A stretch of DNA of 64,000 bases. Origin: Microplitis mediator. Its lineage: Eukaryota; Arthropoda; Insecta; Hymenoptera; Braconidae. The stretch lies in assembly GCF_029852145.1 (NCBI RefSeq), contig NC_079975.1:5518001-5582000 (forward strand), read 5' to 3'. Within the stretch, counting starts at the first letter, position 1, and each line of letters begins with the position of its first letter. Under the pieces are notes generated by a model. The model saw only the letters and a list, made by a program, of their open reading frames with translations. It did no database searches and was not told the origin of the DNA. Shown in pieces: positions 1-11,855 of the stretch. The position numbers and the translations under genes were made by a program.

Positions 1-1336
1 GGAATGTATTAACAGGAATCTACCGAAGAAGGGAGACATGATAGAGAGAAGACAAGAGTCTCGAAAATTTGCTGTATACATACAAAGTAGATACGTGCGT
101 TAAGCTCAGAAAAGAATGGTGCAATAAAACAAGGACCAGCACTAGGGTAGGGTCTAGAGATAGCTAACGTGCAATGACGTGACCTTCTATATCTCAAAAA
201 CTCATAAAAAGTTTAAGTAAACGTCACATCCATCAGTCGACACTGTCCTCATTTTTCCATTACTAATTCACACTGATCTCTTTACTGATAGAGGTTTTAC
301 CCCTATTTTCATTTATTTTTCATACATAAAAAATTTTCCGAGCTTGTCATAAAAACGCGACTCTATGATCGCATTTGAGGGTGTCTTAAAAACTTTACAT
401 GCGTGAAAATCGCGTAATGTATTTTAAAATAATAAAAAATTTTGAATTATCCGATAAAATATTGATAACATTATTGTTGATTTATTTACATCGACATAAA
501 AATATAACCATCAGAAACTCGATGATAATTTAATGTCTTGTAAATAAATGATTTGATATTTGATTCAAAAAAAAAAGTTGGCAAGTTGTTAAACAAAAAA
601 AAAGATATATTTATTCTATTCAAAAGACAGCAGGGTGTTCTAGCTTAAAGTTATAAGAAGAGAATTCAAAGAAAAATAAAAAAAATAAAATAAAAAGTAA
701 GAAACGACAAAGTTATCAAGTTTCTTTCGTTAGAATCATGATACGGAACAAGAACAGAGATACAAATAAAAGAAATAAAAATAGCTTTGAGCATATAAAA
801 AGCAACGAATGTCTACAATCTCTATTTTTCATTTTATCGTGTGCTATCACATTGATGTACTTAACTTTGAAAGTGTAACAACGCCTCTTTCATACGATTC
901 CACACTTTACCCTACTGACATTCGTGTTTCAAATGCTTTGAATCATTCATTTGGTTGCTTTTCAATATTTTAAAAGTTATGCTGATACACGGATGAATAT
1001 ATGATGGTAAATTTTCAATAGATTCTTTCAACCAACAGACATTCGAATTGTCATACGCTTAAAATAAATATTTCATACCGTACAAAACAGAGTACGAATT
1101 TTTGAACATTATTATTGGTTTTATTAAATTTTAAAATATCTATATTGCAATTTAAATTTCTCGCGGCTTTTATTTCGTCACTGATTCACGTTTTCAAACC
1201 ATAAATAGAATATTAAATGCGGTTGATTTTTAAAATAATTTTTTGTTATCAATTATCAATAGATTGAATTTTTATCAGAGATGTCAACAATTTATTTCAC
1301 CCAAAAACAAAATTTTTTCTATTACATCAATAATTT

Positions 1337-1449
1337 GTGTGCAAAAGATAAACAAGACGATTTCAGACAATGCTAAGGCTTACTCGAGCCGAAGGCGACG
1401 GCTACCAACATATCAAGTCTGAAATTGTCTTTTATCCCGTGGCGCACAC
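1337..1449. repeat. GC-cored palindrome, copy 1
   Basis: Imperfect arms (GTGTGC...GACGATTTCAGAC and GTCTGAAATTGTC...GCGCACAC) flank a GC-rich core. The core, read on the minus strand, is ATGTTGGTAGCCGTCGCCTT then CGGCTCGAG. The same core is found at 59791-59907 on the plus strand, so this is a dispersed element rather than a chance palindrome. Confidence 0.6.
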
Positions 1450-1631
1450 TGTGGTTTCTCTTGTTTACCTGCTTTGAGGTTAAATGTCTCAAGCTTGTCA
1501 AAAAGGGTCAATTTGAGACCAGTAGCGCAGGTAATTAAACTGTCAAGTTCAACAGTGCGGGGATATTTATCATAATTAGTTTTGTCACGATTATTTTCTA
1601 CGGACTCTTCATTAATTATATTTCTATTGTA

Positions 1632-1945
1632 CACAGAAAAAAACGATGGCTCGAAATCTATCAATTTTTATTATGCTGCCGACCAAACTTGAAACAGAAA
1701 GTGGAGCATCCAAAAAATTATTATGCTCATACGAAAAATTATGCTGTATCACAAGACTTACTACGCTTGATAAACTTATCGATAAGCTTTTATAATAATT
1801 GTTTTCATACATTATAATAATTGTGATGCGGCATAGTAATTTTTATAAGAACATAATAACTTTTTGGATGCTTCACTTCCTGTTTCAAGTTTGGTGGACA
1901 GCATAATAAAAATTGGTAGGTTTTGAGCCAACATTTTTCTCCGTG
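1632..1945. mobile_element. TA-flanked MITE with CACAG ends
   Basis: Flanked by TA on both sides (1630-1631, 1946-1947). Ends are CACAGAAAAAAACGATGGCT and the reverse complement of GAGCCAACATTTTTCTCCGT, with inverted repeats of about 100 bp that include TTTTTATTATGCTG. No coding capacity. Fits a Tc1/mariner-type MITE. Confidence 0.75.
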
Positions 1946-2338
1946 TACGTTATTTGAGATTTTCTATTTACTTTGATACACATATATATGATAATCATTA
2001 GTTAAATTATTTTTTGGATGATAAATAATTAATCACAAAACGTGATTGAGTAAATTAGCAAAACGTATTTTTAATTTAATGTTCATTATACGCTTATTAT
2101 TATCATTATTTGTAATACTTATTTTTGAAAATCTAAGTCGGCAGATTATTTTTACCCAACAAAAATTTTTAATTTCCGCGCTTTGTTTCAAGTTAATTCG
2201 ATTCTTTATAAATTTGTTAAATAAACAGAAATGAATAATAAATTTAAGTTGCTTTGAAATTATAAAAAAAATTATAAATAATAATTAGAGCTGGGTATGG
2301 TATAATTCATAAATATTTGAGTATATTAACAAACATAC

Positions 2339-2434
2339 CTGGACTTCTAAGGCATGGTAAGCAAATATGAGGCCAAGCAGTATCACAGTTGACACAGAGA
2401 TTAGGGTTTTAAGTGCAGTCGAGTAAAACGAGGC
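2339..2434 (-). CDS. SK: SK channel exon: transmembrane segment S2
   Basis: Seen: 32 codons with acceptor gtttgtgtttcag before 2434 and donor CAG|gtatgt after 2339, phase 0 at both ends. It encodes ASFYSTALKTLISVSTVILL followed by GLIFAYHALEVQ, which is S2 of SK channels. It continues exactly from ...SSAGVYTK of the previous exon. The segment is too short for a usual ORF scan. The next expected exon (S2-S3 loop and S3) is not present in 1-2338, so the gene runs off the left edge of the window. Confidence is high because sequence, strand, order and phase all agree. Confidence 0.95.
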
Positions 2435-3115
2435 CTGAAACACAAACAATTAATTTTCATGAGTACTTTTATTATTCATTAAGCAACAAATTTATTAGAA
2501 ATTCACATAAGTTAGTAAAAATTAAAATTTTTTATTAACTAGATAAATATCATTTCTTTCAGGTTTCAGGTATAAATTTATAACTTGACAGTAAAAATTA
2601 ACCACTTTGTGATTAAGTATATTAATCAAATAAGTAATACTTAGTGAAATTAAAAATTATTATCCTATATACTGATTTTTCTTCAATAAGAATTTTAGAA
2701 ATTTCAAATTCTTGTTTCATAAATAACTTTACATTAGAAAAAAAGTCGAAAAAACCAAACGTGCATGAGTCACTTTCTTATTCAAAAATATATTAATAAT
2801 AATAATATTAACAATATATAAGTAAAATTTCCGTATATTCGTTAATAATAATTAAAAACAAGTTCGAGTGTACGCAAGTGATCAATAGGTGTCGCTTCAT
2901 ATGCAAGAAATAATTTAAAAAATGGCAGCTTTTCATAAATTTCCAGTTTTAAGTTTTTATGAAATACAATTAAACAAAAAGTATTTGAATATTGAATTTC
3001 AAACATGTTCTTTTATTTAAAAATTCAGGTGTAAAAAGAAATAAAATAGATCAGTCGGTTGTATATTTTTGAAGTTATTCTGTTTACCAAAATCCGTACA
3101 TACTGACGGACATTA

Positions 3116-3266
3116 CTCTCTAAAAACGAATTAGTGAAAATCACTATTTGGCAGTGAATAGTCACTTATTGCTAGTGCTAAGTATACCACTATTTGAATT
3201 AGTGATATACTTTTCACTAACAAATAGTGAATAGTCACTAATTTCACTATTTCATATTGAAAAGAG
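3116..3266. mobile_element. AGTGAA-rich foldback, TA-flanked
   Basis: Starts CTCTCTAAAAACGAATTAGT and ends TTCATATTGAAAAGAG, with TA on each side. The interior is a series of AGTGAA/TTCACT words forming imperfect hairpins. Related to the elements at 38955-39095 and about 24350-24490. Confidence 0.6.
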
Positions 3267-3788
3267 TACCGTTATTTTTTTGACATTTTTTTTTTCAATC
3301 ATTATTATTTAAAAATTGACTTAAAAACCTGTTCGTTTAATTTATTAATAAATTATCTTTAAAATGATACTAATTTTGTTCTAAGTGAGCATATTCGAGC
3401 GAGTGTAAATATGTATTTTACGTGAGTGAATCAGCTGGGACCGAGTAAGCGTTAGTAGAAAACATCTCATTGCTTCGCAATTAAGTTATGCAATTAATTT
3501 GTAATATACATCAATAAAATAAGTGGTACTCATTTATTTAAATATACCAATTTATGAATTTCGCTCTTTCATATATTTCAAATGCTTAGAATTTTTTAAT
3601 ATATTATGATTCTGTTTTAAAATTATAAAATAGGTATACTTATTGAAGATAATATTTCAGTTACTGAAGGACCTTCTAGCCTCAGTTGATGAAGAGAGCC
3701 TACTTAGCAACCTCATAAGCTACTTGGAAAGCTAGAAGGGATTCTGTGATAGCCAAATATCAACTGTACATGTTTTGTATATAGGTCC

Positions 3789-4322
3789 TCGTATTATCGT
3801 CAAACCTGTTTGAAACCTTTCCCGCGCACATATCTAAGCTACTTATACAGCTGAGACTAACTAATTATTTCGCCTGCAGACTAACTACCAATGCAGCCTT
3901 TGTGAAGCTAACGCCGTCCAAACCATGTAAATTCTGTCACCTAAACGAAAATGAAACAATCAGCCACGTCTTTACAAGATGCCCGCACTACACTGACCTA
4001 CGAACCAAGCACCTTCTTGAACTGACAGACCCTCAAGAACCCCACGAGGTTTCTCTACAGTGCCTTAAGTCCTTAGATCTGAATTTACTGAAAAAAGTTT
4101 TTCATTTTTGTAAAGATCTCACAACCCTTAGAGACACCAATCACGAGTCTGTAGTATAATCTAGCCCCTATCACCAGGTCATTTGCCGCGACGTTATACG
4201 TTTTTTGTTACTCTCCTGTGTAAAAAAATTTGTATAAGCTAGTACATTTTACTCATTACTTTGTACCTCTCTCTATCATTGCATTGAGGACTGTATTCCT
4301 GTTTAACGCAATAAATAAATAA
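3789..4322 (+). mobile_element. 3' tail of a 5'-truncated non-LTR retrotransposon (LINE)
   Basis: Seen: an open frame from about 3792 to a TAA at 4157-4159 reads VLVLSSNLFETFPAHISKLL... then RLTNYFACRLTTNAAF, then CKFCHLNENETISHVFTRCP. The Cys-x2-Cys...His-x4-Cys pattern followed by P-x-Y-x2-L-R matches the short C-terminal zinc-binding region found after reverse transcriptase in many R1/Jockey/I-type insect LINEs. After the stop comes about 160 bp of 3' UTR ending in a repeated AATA tail (about 4308-4322), typical of LINE ends. The reverse transcriptase and endonuclease domains are missing, so the copy is dead and 5'-truncated. The clade assignment is tentative. Confidence 0.75.
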
Positions 4323-6433
4323 ATATTGAAAATAAGTATACGACAAACTATCAAAATTTTAAGTACAATTTTTTTCCGTGTAAAAGTAAAATAAAAGAAG
4401 AACTCGAATTTCTATTTGCAAAGAAATTTCATGCACAGATAATGTGAGATTATTACCTTTCGTGCTTGTGTATGACAGTTAAATTAAACAAAAGCGGATC
4501 ACAGAATGTGTGTTGATAGGCAAATAGGACATTGTTTACTATTTGATGTAAATGTCCATATATACGTAGTAGGCATAGTAAGATTGACAGCAGAGAATCA
4601 TGTGAAAATTGAATCTTGCCCTCTGGCTATCTATTTGAATATCAATAGACAAACTGTCTACAAGCCAGTTTGATACACAGATAAGTTCAAATGCAAGATT
4701 CCTCTGAGTGAGAGTTGCCAGGACAACTAAAAGTTTATAACTGCGCATGTCAGATTCGACCAGCTGGTACATTGGTCACGCCCTTTCGAAATTTATAATA
4801 AGAAACTTCAAAGCTCAGTTTTATTCATATAATTATTATTCATTATCGTTGTCATAAATACCAACAATTACTCTGAGTACCGGAGCCAAGTCCAAAAATC
4901 CCAAGGAAATTTATGTTCTTCTTATTTCGATAATAAATTTTTTTTCTTGACTATTTATGTACTTTTTTTTTGTATTTTTATTTTTTTTTAATTTTGTTTT
5001 ATTAGATTTTTTTTATTGTTCATGTATAGAAACTGGGCCAAGGGTTGCTTCTAAGGGGTATACATCAATGTTGATCAAGTACTAGGATGCGCCTGTGCAA
5101 TTCATCGTGACAAGAATAATTGGCTCACTGAATTATCGAGTAAAATTCTTTTAAAAATTAAACTTGTGTCATTTACATGTTTTATTAACTTTAAAATTTA
5201 TATTTATTTAATTGTAATTTGTCTCGGAATTTAAGTGGATTTAAAAACATTTAAGTTGATTAATTGTAGAGTAATAATAAATTATACATACTAATGAATA
5301 TAAAAGTATTAAATATATTATTTATTTGAAAATTAGGTTAATTGAGTAATTAGTGAATAAATATAAAAAGACATTGATGAATTGATAAGTTTATCACGTT
5401 GGACAAACGTAAAATTAATAACCAAAGTGCACTCACGTGCAGGCATATGTCAACGACGACTAGTCTAACTAAATTTCACTATTCTCTGTTCATTGTTCTC
5501 TCTTCAACACTCCACTCACATATGCTGTTTCTGTTTTCACTCTATGTCTCCTTCTCTCACACTTACTAACTCATTCCCCATAGACTCCACATGCTGGCAA
5601 AAGCAAGAGCAAGAGCTGGAGCTGATGCTGAAGTTGAACCAGAAGCAAGAGCAAGAGTTTCAAGCTGTTACACTGTGACAATAGCTCCCAGGAAACTCTT
5701 CTGTCCAAGGAACAGTTAAAATTGAGGTAGATATAAACCAACTTCTTTCAAGGATTTTTATATTATTTTAAAAGTATGAGCTTCATCTTTATTTTAAACT
5801 GCTTTCTTTATTTCTCCTCTTAAAACATTCAGGTTTAATTTCTTCAATATAAACTTATTTAGGTTTCAACCAAAACTTTCTTATCAAAGTTATGTATACA
5901 TATATTTTTATAAGGAAAATTGTTATATTTACAATCTAATTTAGAATAAAGAATGCAAAAGAAAATAAAAAAAAAATGAAACCGAAGACTTCAAATTAGA
6001 TTCACTAAAGACGAAAAAGAAGAAAAACTTTTTTGTAAAGATTTATCACATGGGTTTGACTGGTACTCGAATCCATATATATATATATATATATATTAGT
6101 AACAGCAATGAAAGAGAAGTAATAAAGTACGAAATAAAAACAAGAGGATAAAAATGAAATGTTGCAATGAAAGAAAATAATAAAACTCTGAATCGGGTTA
6201 ATTCTTATGTACGAATAATTAATTAAGCTGACATTAAACAGTAATTGCAAAAGAAAAAGAATTGAGCACTTGGCAGTGATCTTGCATACAATAGATTGAT
6301 TGTAACAAGTCAGCAATGTTGGTAAATGCTCAAGTAGAATAATCCCGACAAGTGGACAAAAGAGAAGTATGTAGTGAGGAGTTTGTGGAAGAAAGTTGTT
6401 GACCGCCTTTGTTTAGTTGAGGACGCTCTCGCA

Positions 6434-7168
6434 AGTGGTGCTCAAGTCTCTATTCCAAAGTGTGCATTGAACACTGTAGAGAAATAAGTGTTTCCCTACT
6501 AACAGCGTATAGATGATCCTCCGGTGTACTGAAGCATATCGTTGACCAGCATGAAACATCCCAATCAGAGCCTGTTGATTAGCCAATTAACTTCAAGGAT
6601 GTAAACATGGGCACTTTAATTTACCGAGCTCTTGAAAATTATTCAAACCCTAACCCAGCATACTTCGTGTTGGATATTCTCTTGGTTACGAAGTTGCAAA
6701 ACATTCATTACATCCCATAAATACTCTCCACACCCAAAACACGACACTAATAAACGTTACCGTCACTGATTTTCCCTAATAAAGTCCTGCTTTGTGAAAT
6801 AGTGAATCTAAAATAGTTGATTGTATTACAGGTTATGTGGTCACCTAACCGAAATTCTATCAAATTACTGGCAGTATATGGATATGTACATGCATATATA
6901 CATACATACATATGTATCTATGGGTAAATATACCCACATTTACCTTAAAATCACATCAACGCATGTTAACAGTCTATATTGTCTTTGGGTACACGAATTC
7001 AACCGCGGCTACAATGTACGACTATGCCATCACTGATACTGCTACTAATCAACCACTTAATCAATACCACCCTCATATCTTTGAAAAGCCTCAATTCTAG
7101 AAGCCTTTGAAGGAAGCTAACTGGACTAGCTCCTACACTCCTCGAGTTATATATAGATCCATCCGTTA
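6434..7168 (+). pseudogene. Unidentified coding-like remnant, stop-interrupted
   Basis: Plus-strand frames in this stretch look protein-like although broken. One frame reads VLKHIVDQHETSQSEPVD, a stop, then PINFKDVNMGTLIYRALENY and AYFVLDILLVTKLQ. Further on, 6912-7100 reads MYLWVNIPTFTLKSHQRMLT... and ends ...HIFEKPQF, a stop, then KPLKEANWTSSYTPRVIYR. I recognise no family. It may be a decayed gene or transposon protein, or chance. A translated search of 6400-7200 would decide. Confidence 0.2.
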
Positions 7169-7447
7169 ATTCAATAAATTATTAAATTATACTAATTATT
7201 ATTGACTGATCAATATAACGCGCCGTGACGGAAACAAAGAGATGGCTTCTGGAATTACCAGCCTTCGAAGACTGTTTGTATGCATGGAAATTTACGGTTA
7301 TCTATACCTCTAGCTATATCTTTGCAAGATATTGATAGTCAAAGCACGGATGATTTAATTAAGGATCAGCTGAACAAAGTAGATTAGATGCTGCATAGGT
7401 AAATAATAACGGATCTAGTTAATAATTTTACAAATGATAGTACAAAC

Positions 7448-7846
7448 CTTTGTGTAAACTCCAGCGCTGGATAACTCGTTCTCAATAACCATTACGATGA
7501 TCCCAAACATACCCATTACAAGAGCGTAATCGCTTATACGTTTACGTTTCTCAAACAATGCCTTTCGTCTGCCAAGTCGGTAGCCTACGTTAGGTTTGTG
7601 TTTCGAACAAGGACCGATACTGCCAGAGGGTGCACCTTTCATTGGACCACCGCCGAGACCACGTTCGTCCATGAAACGAGGATACTCGGAGTGCACCCCG
7701 ACCAAGGCAATACCGGCTTCATCACCGCCTCCTAGGATGCCACCACCGCTACCGCAACCACTTCCTCCGCTACCTGGTGCACCCCCAGCACCACTGCTGC
7801 TTCTCATCGCCCCCGGGATCGAAAGAGTCGATACTGGTTTCCGCAG
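7448..7846 (-). CDS. SK: SK channel exon: Gly/Ser-rich linker and transmembrane segment S1
   Basis: Seen: 133 codons in phase 0, with acceptor ttattttttag before 7846 and donor AAG|gtttgt after 7448. The product starts LRKPVSTLSIPGAM, runs through a Gly/Ser-rich stretch (SGAGGAPGSGGSG...), then KHKPNVGYRLGRRKALFEKR, then S1 (ISDYALVMGMFGIIVMVIEN) and ELSSAGVYTK. Known: NVGYRLG, the basic KRKRISDYAL motif and S1 are hallmarks of SK channels, which form tetramers in the plasma membrane, open when bound calmodulin senses Ca2+, and produce afterhyperpolarisation. The exon is markedly GC-rich against its AT-rich surroundings. The ATG at residue 14 of the exon (7807) could serve as a start for a shorter form, but the open frame and acceptor upstream argue for an internal exon. 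The plus-strand open frame over the same bases is a shadow. Confidence 0.95.
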
Positions 7847-8146
7847 CTAAAAAATAAATCACAAAATCCATTATCATTACTTTCTGACAATACCTTTTTT
7901 TATTTATACCCCGTCGGATAAATTTTATTTACTGAGTACTTATAAGCTGTGCTACACTGAAAAGACCAAGTGGATTAAGCTATAAATGTGCTTTGTATTG
8001 GGTGGGTTTAAATTTAATGCCTTTGCACGCAATTGAGTAACAGGTTAATGTTATTGAATATCGAAAACGAGTAATTGCTTAACTTTTGTACAGTTGTACG
8101 TTTCTTAATAATAAATCAACACTATTTTCAAGTAAATACTTCTGTA

Positions 8147-8450
8147 CACAGTAAAAAATATTGTGTAAAATCAACACAGTTTGTGTGTTAAAAACGGTTG
8201 ACACGAAATTTGTATTTAAATTTCGGCACAAACTTTGTGTGACCCCTTTTTAACACAAAGATTATGTTGAAATATCGCCACAAGAGGCCGCAAAGAATTC
8301 CACAGTAATACACAAAATGTGTTAATAAAGAGTGTATAACACATTTGTTATGTTACAAAATAAAGTGACACAAACTTTGTGTTAGTTTAACACACTACAA
8401 TTTTTAATACAAACCGTTTTCGACACAAATACACAAGATTTTTTACTGTG
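8147..8450. mobile_element. TA-flanked MITE with CACAGTAAAAAAT ends
   Basis: TA at 8145-8146 and 8451-8452. Ends CACAGTAAAAAATATTGTGT and the complement of ACACAAGATTTTTTACTGTG. The interior is rich in TTTGTGTT/AACACAAA. Resembles the longer element at 29399-30302. No ORF. Confidence 0.75.
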
Positions 8451-9565
8451 TATCTATTAAATAAAAACTTACCCTTAATTTGAGTGTGACTGAGACATCG
8501 ATTTTTGACCATTGGTTTTTTATTTTCAATTATTGATGGGATGTAGTTAAAAAATAAAACAATTTCCGGGCAAAATACGATCTAATGGTAATACGTTTGA
8601 TGCTGGGTAAAAAGTTACCGTCTCAAAGTAAAATATAATTAATAGTTATGTAGTTTTTACCAAAAAGTTCGAAAATTGTCGAAAAAACGTAATAATTGTA
8701 GATAAGTTTCTAAGATATCATAAAATTACTCTAAATTGCCGGGTAAATTTTGGTAAAAAGTTATTTGTGTGCATCAATTATGAACAGAATCAATTAATTG
8801 ATTTGTGGGTACGAATTGCGAGGGTGATTATTATTATTATCATTAGTATTATATGAAACAAATTAAATATGATCATGATAACTATAGATTTCAAGGAAAT
8901 ATACGATGATATAACTCAGCATCTGGTAATATTATATTGTTATCTCCATTTGGAATATAAATTTATATAGATTATATAATATACCTTCACATATTTTATA
9001 ATTGCGGCATTAATTTCAAATAATACATCCAATTATTTTAACTCAGTAATTAAGCTTACGTAATGTCGATTGAGTTTCATTAAAAGACATAATAATCGAA
9101 TCATTTTTAGTGAATTTATAGAGTTTAAATAATTAATTTTATTATTTACCATTGAGCTGCGAATATACGGAACACTTTGAGACCGTCGGATAACCATTGT
9201 CAAATTCGATTAACTAATGCACGACTGACCGTTTAGCACGACAACTTGATGGATAATGCCCTAGTAATTTCCATCCATCGAAATACGAAAAATTTATTGC
9301 TGTACATATTGAGATACTTATTTCCGGTGAGTCTAAGTCAAATGTTTCGGTTGAGAGGGCGCTGTTTATATATGGCAGGAAGCATTTAATCGTAAGCTTA
9401 TAATGTTTTTCAGCAATTGTACATTTTCGACGATTTATTTTTGCTCGCTTGTTTACTGCTTTTCTATACATTTGATATGCATATCTGATTTCCGGTTTTT
9501 CATGGAGCTGGATTTTCAATCATTTAATAATCGATGTCTTAGTAGTAAATATATCAATTTTTTTT

Positions 9566-10333
9566 AACTTCCCGCTAAGAAAATTGAAAATTTTCAAAAA
9601 TTCGGGAAGTTATTGGTTTCGGTCCGATTTGCAAAAACCGATTTTCTATCAGATTTTGGCTTTTTGAGGTTCTAGGAAGCTATCCTGACTAATTTCACGA
9701 TGATGTCCGAGTGTATGTATGTGTGTACGTACGTACGTACGTATGTATGTAAATATTCATAACTCTTGAACGGATAAACCGATTTTGATCTTTGAGGTGT
9801 CATTCGACGCGGCTTGTTAATATCTGGAAGCTGTAAAAATTTGAGCTTAATCGGTAGGTCGCGTTCAGAGATATTTCAAAAAATTTAGAGCGATCATAAA
9901 GCACACCAGCGCTTTTGCGCTTGAGGTGTGCAATAAAATTTTTTCAAAAATGTTTTATTTGGATAACTTTTAATTTGCTCGATGGATTGATTCCAAAATC
10001 TAATCAGCTCTAAAACTTTACAAGCTGCGTCGAATGCCACTTCAACCATCAAAATCGGTTAATTCGTTCAAAAGAAACCGTTGACGAAAGAATTAAAAAA
10101 AAATTTTCTATTTGGTTTCTTTGAAATTTCTCAAAAACGACTGGATAAATCAATTTCAAAATTTGATCAGCTCTAGAACTTGATAAAACACGCCGATTGC
10201 CGCCTCAACCATCGAAATCGGTTAATTCATTCGCGAGATATCGTGGGAGAAAGAAATGCTAAAAAATGGTTTTTTACAAAACTATGGCATACGAAAGTAT
10301 TTGCGAACTCGAAAATGTATGCACAATAATGCA
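9566..10333 (+). mobile_element. CCCGCTAAGAAAATT-type dispersed element, copy 1
   Basis: Starts AACTTCCCGCTAAGAAAATT and contains TTCGGGAAGTTATTGGTTTC, a GT/GTAC-type simple repeat (about 9714-9752), repeated AATCGGTTAATTC modules, and ends near GAACTCGAAAATGTATGCAC. Sister copies are at 21956-22592 (+) and 42628-43318 (-), with fragments at 25773-25870 and 55225-55300. No ORF; class unknown. Confidence 0.75.
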
Positions 10334-11110
10334 GTAAAAAAAAAAAGTTATTCATTCATTGTAATTTGTAATTTATGTCAATAATATTTTAATTATTGAT
10401 AAATTATCTAGACTCTGTCGGATTTAATATTGTTCAATTTTTAAATAAATATTTGGTTCTATCTACTAGCAAGTGAAATATATTAAAGTGTCCTTCTTAC
10501 AATTTACTAGGTTTAATTTTCAAAAACTATTTCTGAAAATAGAATAATAACAATAATAATAATTATTAGTTTCCAAAGCATTTATTGAATAATTAAATTT
10601 ATTAGTAGTTGGAAAATGATGAATAATAAATGGGAGTAAATCAAGCTTAATTTATTAAATTAGTGTATGATATATTTAGTTCTGTATATGAAGCAAATTG
10701 TTTATTAGATTGATGTTACAACAGATTTAATTTAAAGATAAGCGATATAATCTATGATTTTGATGAAATAATATATTTCATTCATCACACGCTATACTAT
10801 CATTTGTTTATATTTATGTTTGTGGTTGTGGTTGTGCTATAAATTTATTTACTGTGTATTATTTAGATACGGCTAATTTGGAAACATCAAAGCCATGTCA
10901 GATTATTAATTAACAATTAGTTGGCTCATTAACATGAACATTAGCTTTGAAGAACTATTCATGAAGATCAATATTGCTAATAATTTTACAAACACTTTTT
11001 ATTCACAGTTTATTAATCAACTAAATTTTAATTTATTCTTCTCATGAAATATAGTAGTTTGTAGTATTTTATTATTAAAAATTTATGAATTGTTTCCTAT
11101 ATCAAAACAT

Positions 11111-11855
11111 ATATCGATACTGCCATTCTTATACGTCGTATCCCACAAAATTTGATATTTTCACTTTTTTGAAAAATGGAATCATTATAACAATGTGCAG
11201 CTTATGTCAAATTTTGTGTATTACCGTACGATGGACGGTGTGACTCAATAAGTTATGGATTAAATTGTTCGAAATATAGTTAGGACTGAATAGCTCAACT
11301 GGTAGAGCACTCGGCGCGATACCGACATGGTCTGGGTTCGATTCCCAGTTCAGGCTATCTATATTTTTCTCAATTTATCTATAAATTGTCTTATTGAGAA
11401 GGTTTGCATGTTTATGTTTCCACTACATAAAGCTTAAGCAAAATTTTGATTTGAGAGGTCAAATTGTTTATTTAGTATTTTTAAATAAATATTCTAATAT
11501 GTCGTATCCCACATGCAGACTTTCGCGCCATTCTAATATGTCGTATCTCACATTCGCAAAAGTTTAGTCACGCTTAACATTTTTAATTTTAAGTTAATTT
11601 TAAGGAAGCAATTAACGACATAAGTAAGAAGGTAATTATGCATAATTTTTGACTCTTCTTACAGCATACAATTCAAAATTATGTATTCACTACAAATGCC
11701 TGTATTTTATGAAAAACATGACAATAAATTTGCAGGTTATACCAATGTAAACATATTACAAATAATTTTCTTTGCCGACCGTGAAAAGTTTTTATCGTCT
11801 TCTGAAAAATTTCCCAAATGTGGGATACGACGTATTAGAATGGCAGTATCGATAT
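11111..11855. mobile_element. TIR element carrying a tRNA-like sequence
   Basis: The ends are inverted repeats of about 37 bp (left ATATCGATACTGCCATTC, followed by cgtcgtatcccaca), with about one mismatch. Inside, partial copies of the same motif (TTCTAATATGTCGTATC...) recur near 11490-11555. The tRNA-like sequence sits at 11284-11355. An open frame at 11681-11872 has no recognisable domain. Non-autonomous; no transposase is visible. Confidence 0.65.
11284..11355 (+). tRNA. tRNA-like sequence (probable pseudo-tRNA)
   Basis: 72 nt fold as a cloverleaf: acceptor GACTGAA/TTCAGGC (6 of 7 pairs), D arm GCTC/GAGC, anticodon stem CTCGG/CCGAC (4 of 5 pairs), and a perfect T arm CTGGG-TTCGATT-CCCAG. 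An A-box (TAGCTCAACTGG) and B-box (GGTTCGATTCC) are intact, so RNA polymerase III could read it. The anticodon loop is CGCGATA, which lacks the normal U33, and two stems have mismatches. It is probably a pseudo-tRNA or tRNA-derived module. It lies inside the TIR element at 11111-11855. Confidence 0.6.

Larger units (their letters stand above)
1..2338 (-). other. SK intron downstream of the S2 exon (partial)
   Basis: No further SK exon was found here on either strand. The stretch is AT-rich, with A/T runs, and contains the GC-cored palindrome at 1337-1449 and the TA-flanked MITE at 1632-1945. The short open frames in 9-197, 1413-1664 and 2046-2234 have no recognisable product. Confidence 0.7.
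2435..7447 (-). other. SK intron between the S1 and S2 exons
   Basis: Intron of about 5.0 kb with gtttgt donor and tttcag acceptor. It carries an AGTGAA-rich TA-flanked element (3116-3266), a plus-strand LINE tail (3789-4322), a short CAAGAG-type purine repeat near 5600-5660, a TA run near 6078-6095 and a stop-interrupted coding-like stretch around 6434-7168. I see nothing else that can be named in 4330-5590 or 5700-6430. Confidence 0.7.

Noticed and set aside
1413..1664. 83-codon minus-strand frame near the left end as the next SK exon
   Set aside because: Its sequence does not resemble the S2-S3 region of SK channels, and it overlaps the GC-cored palindrome and a MITE end.
7596..7850. Plus-strand 84-codon proline-rich frame
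   Set aside because: It is the antisense shadow of the SK linker/S1 exon, whose sense frame has clear homology and splice sites.
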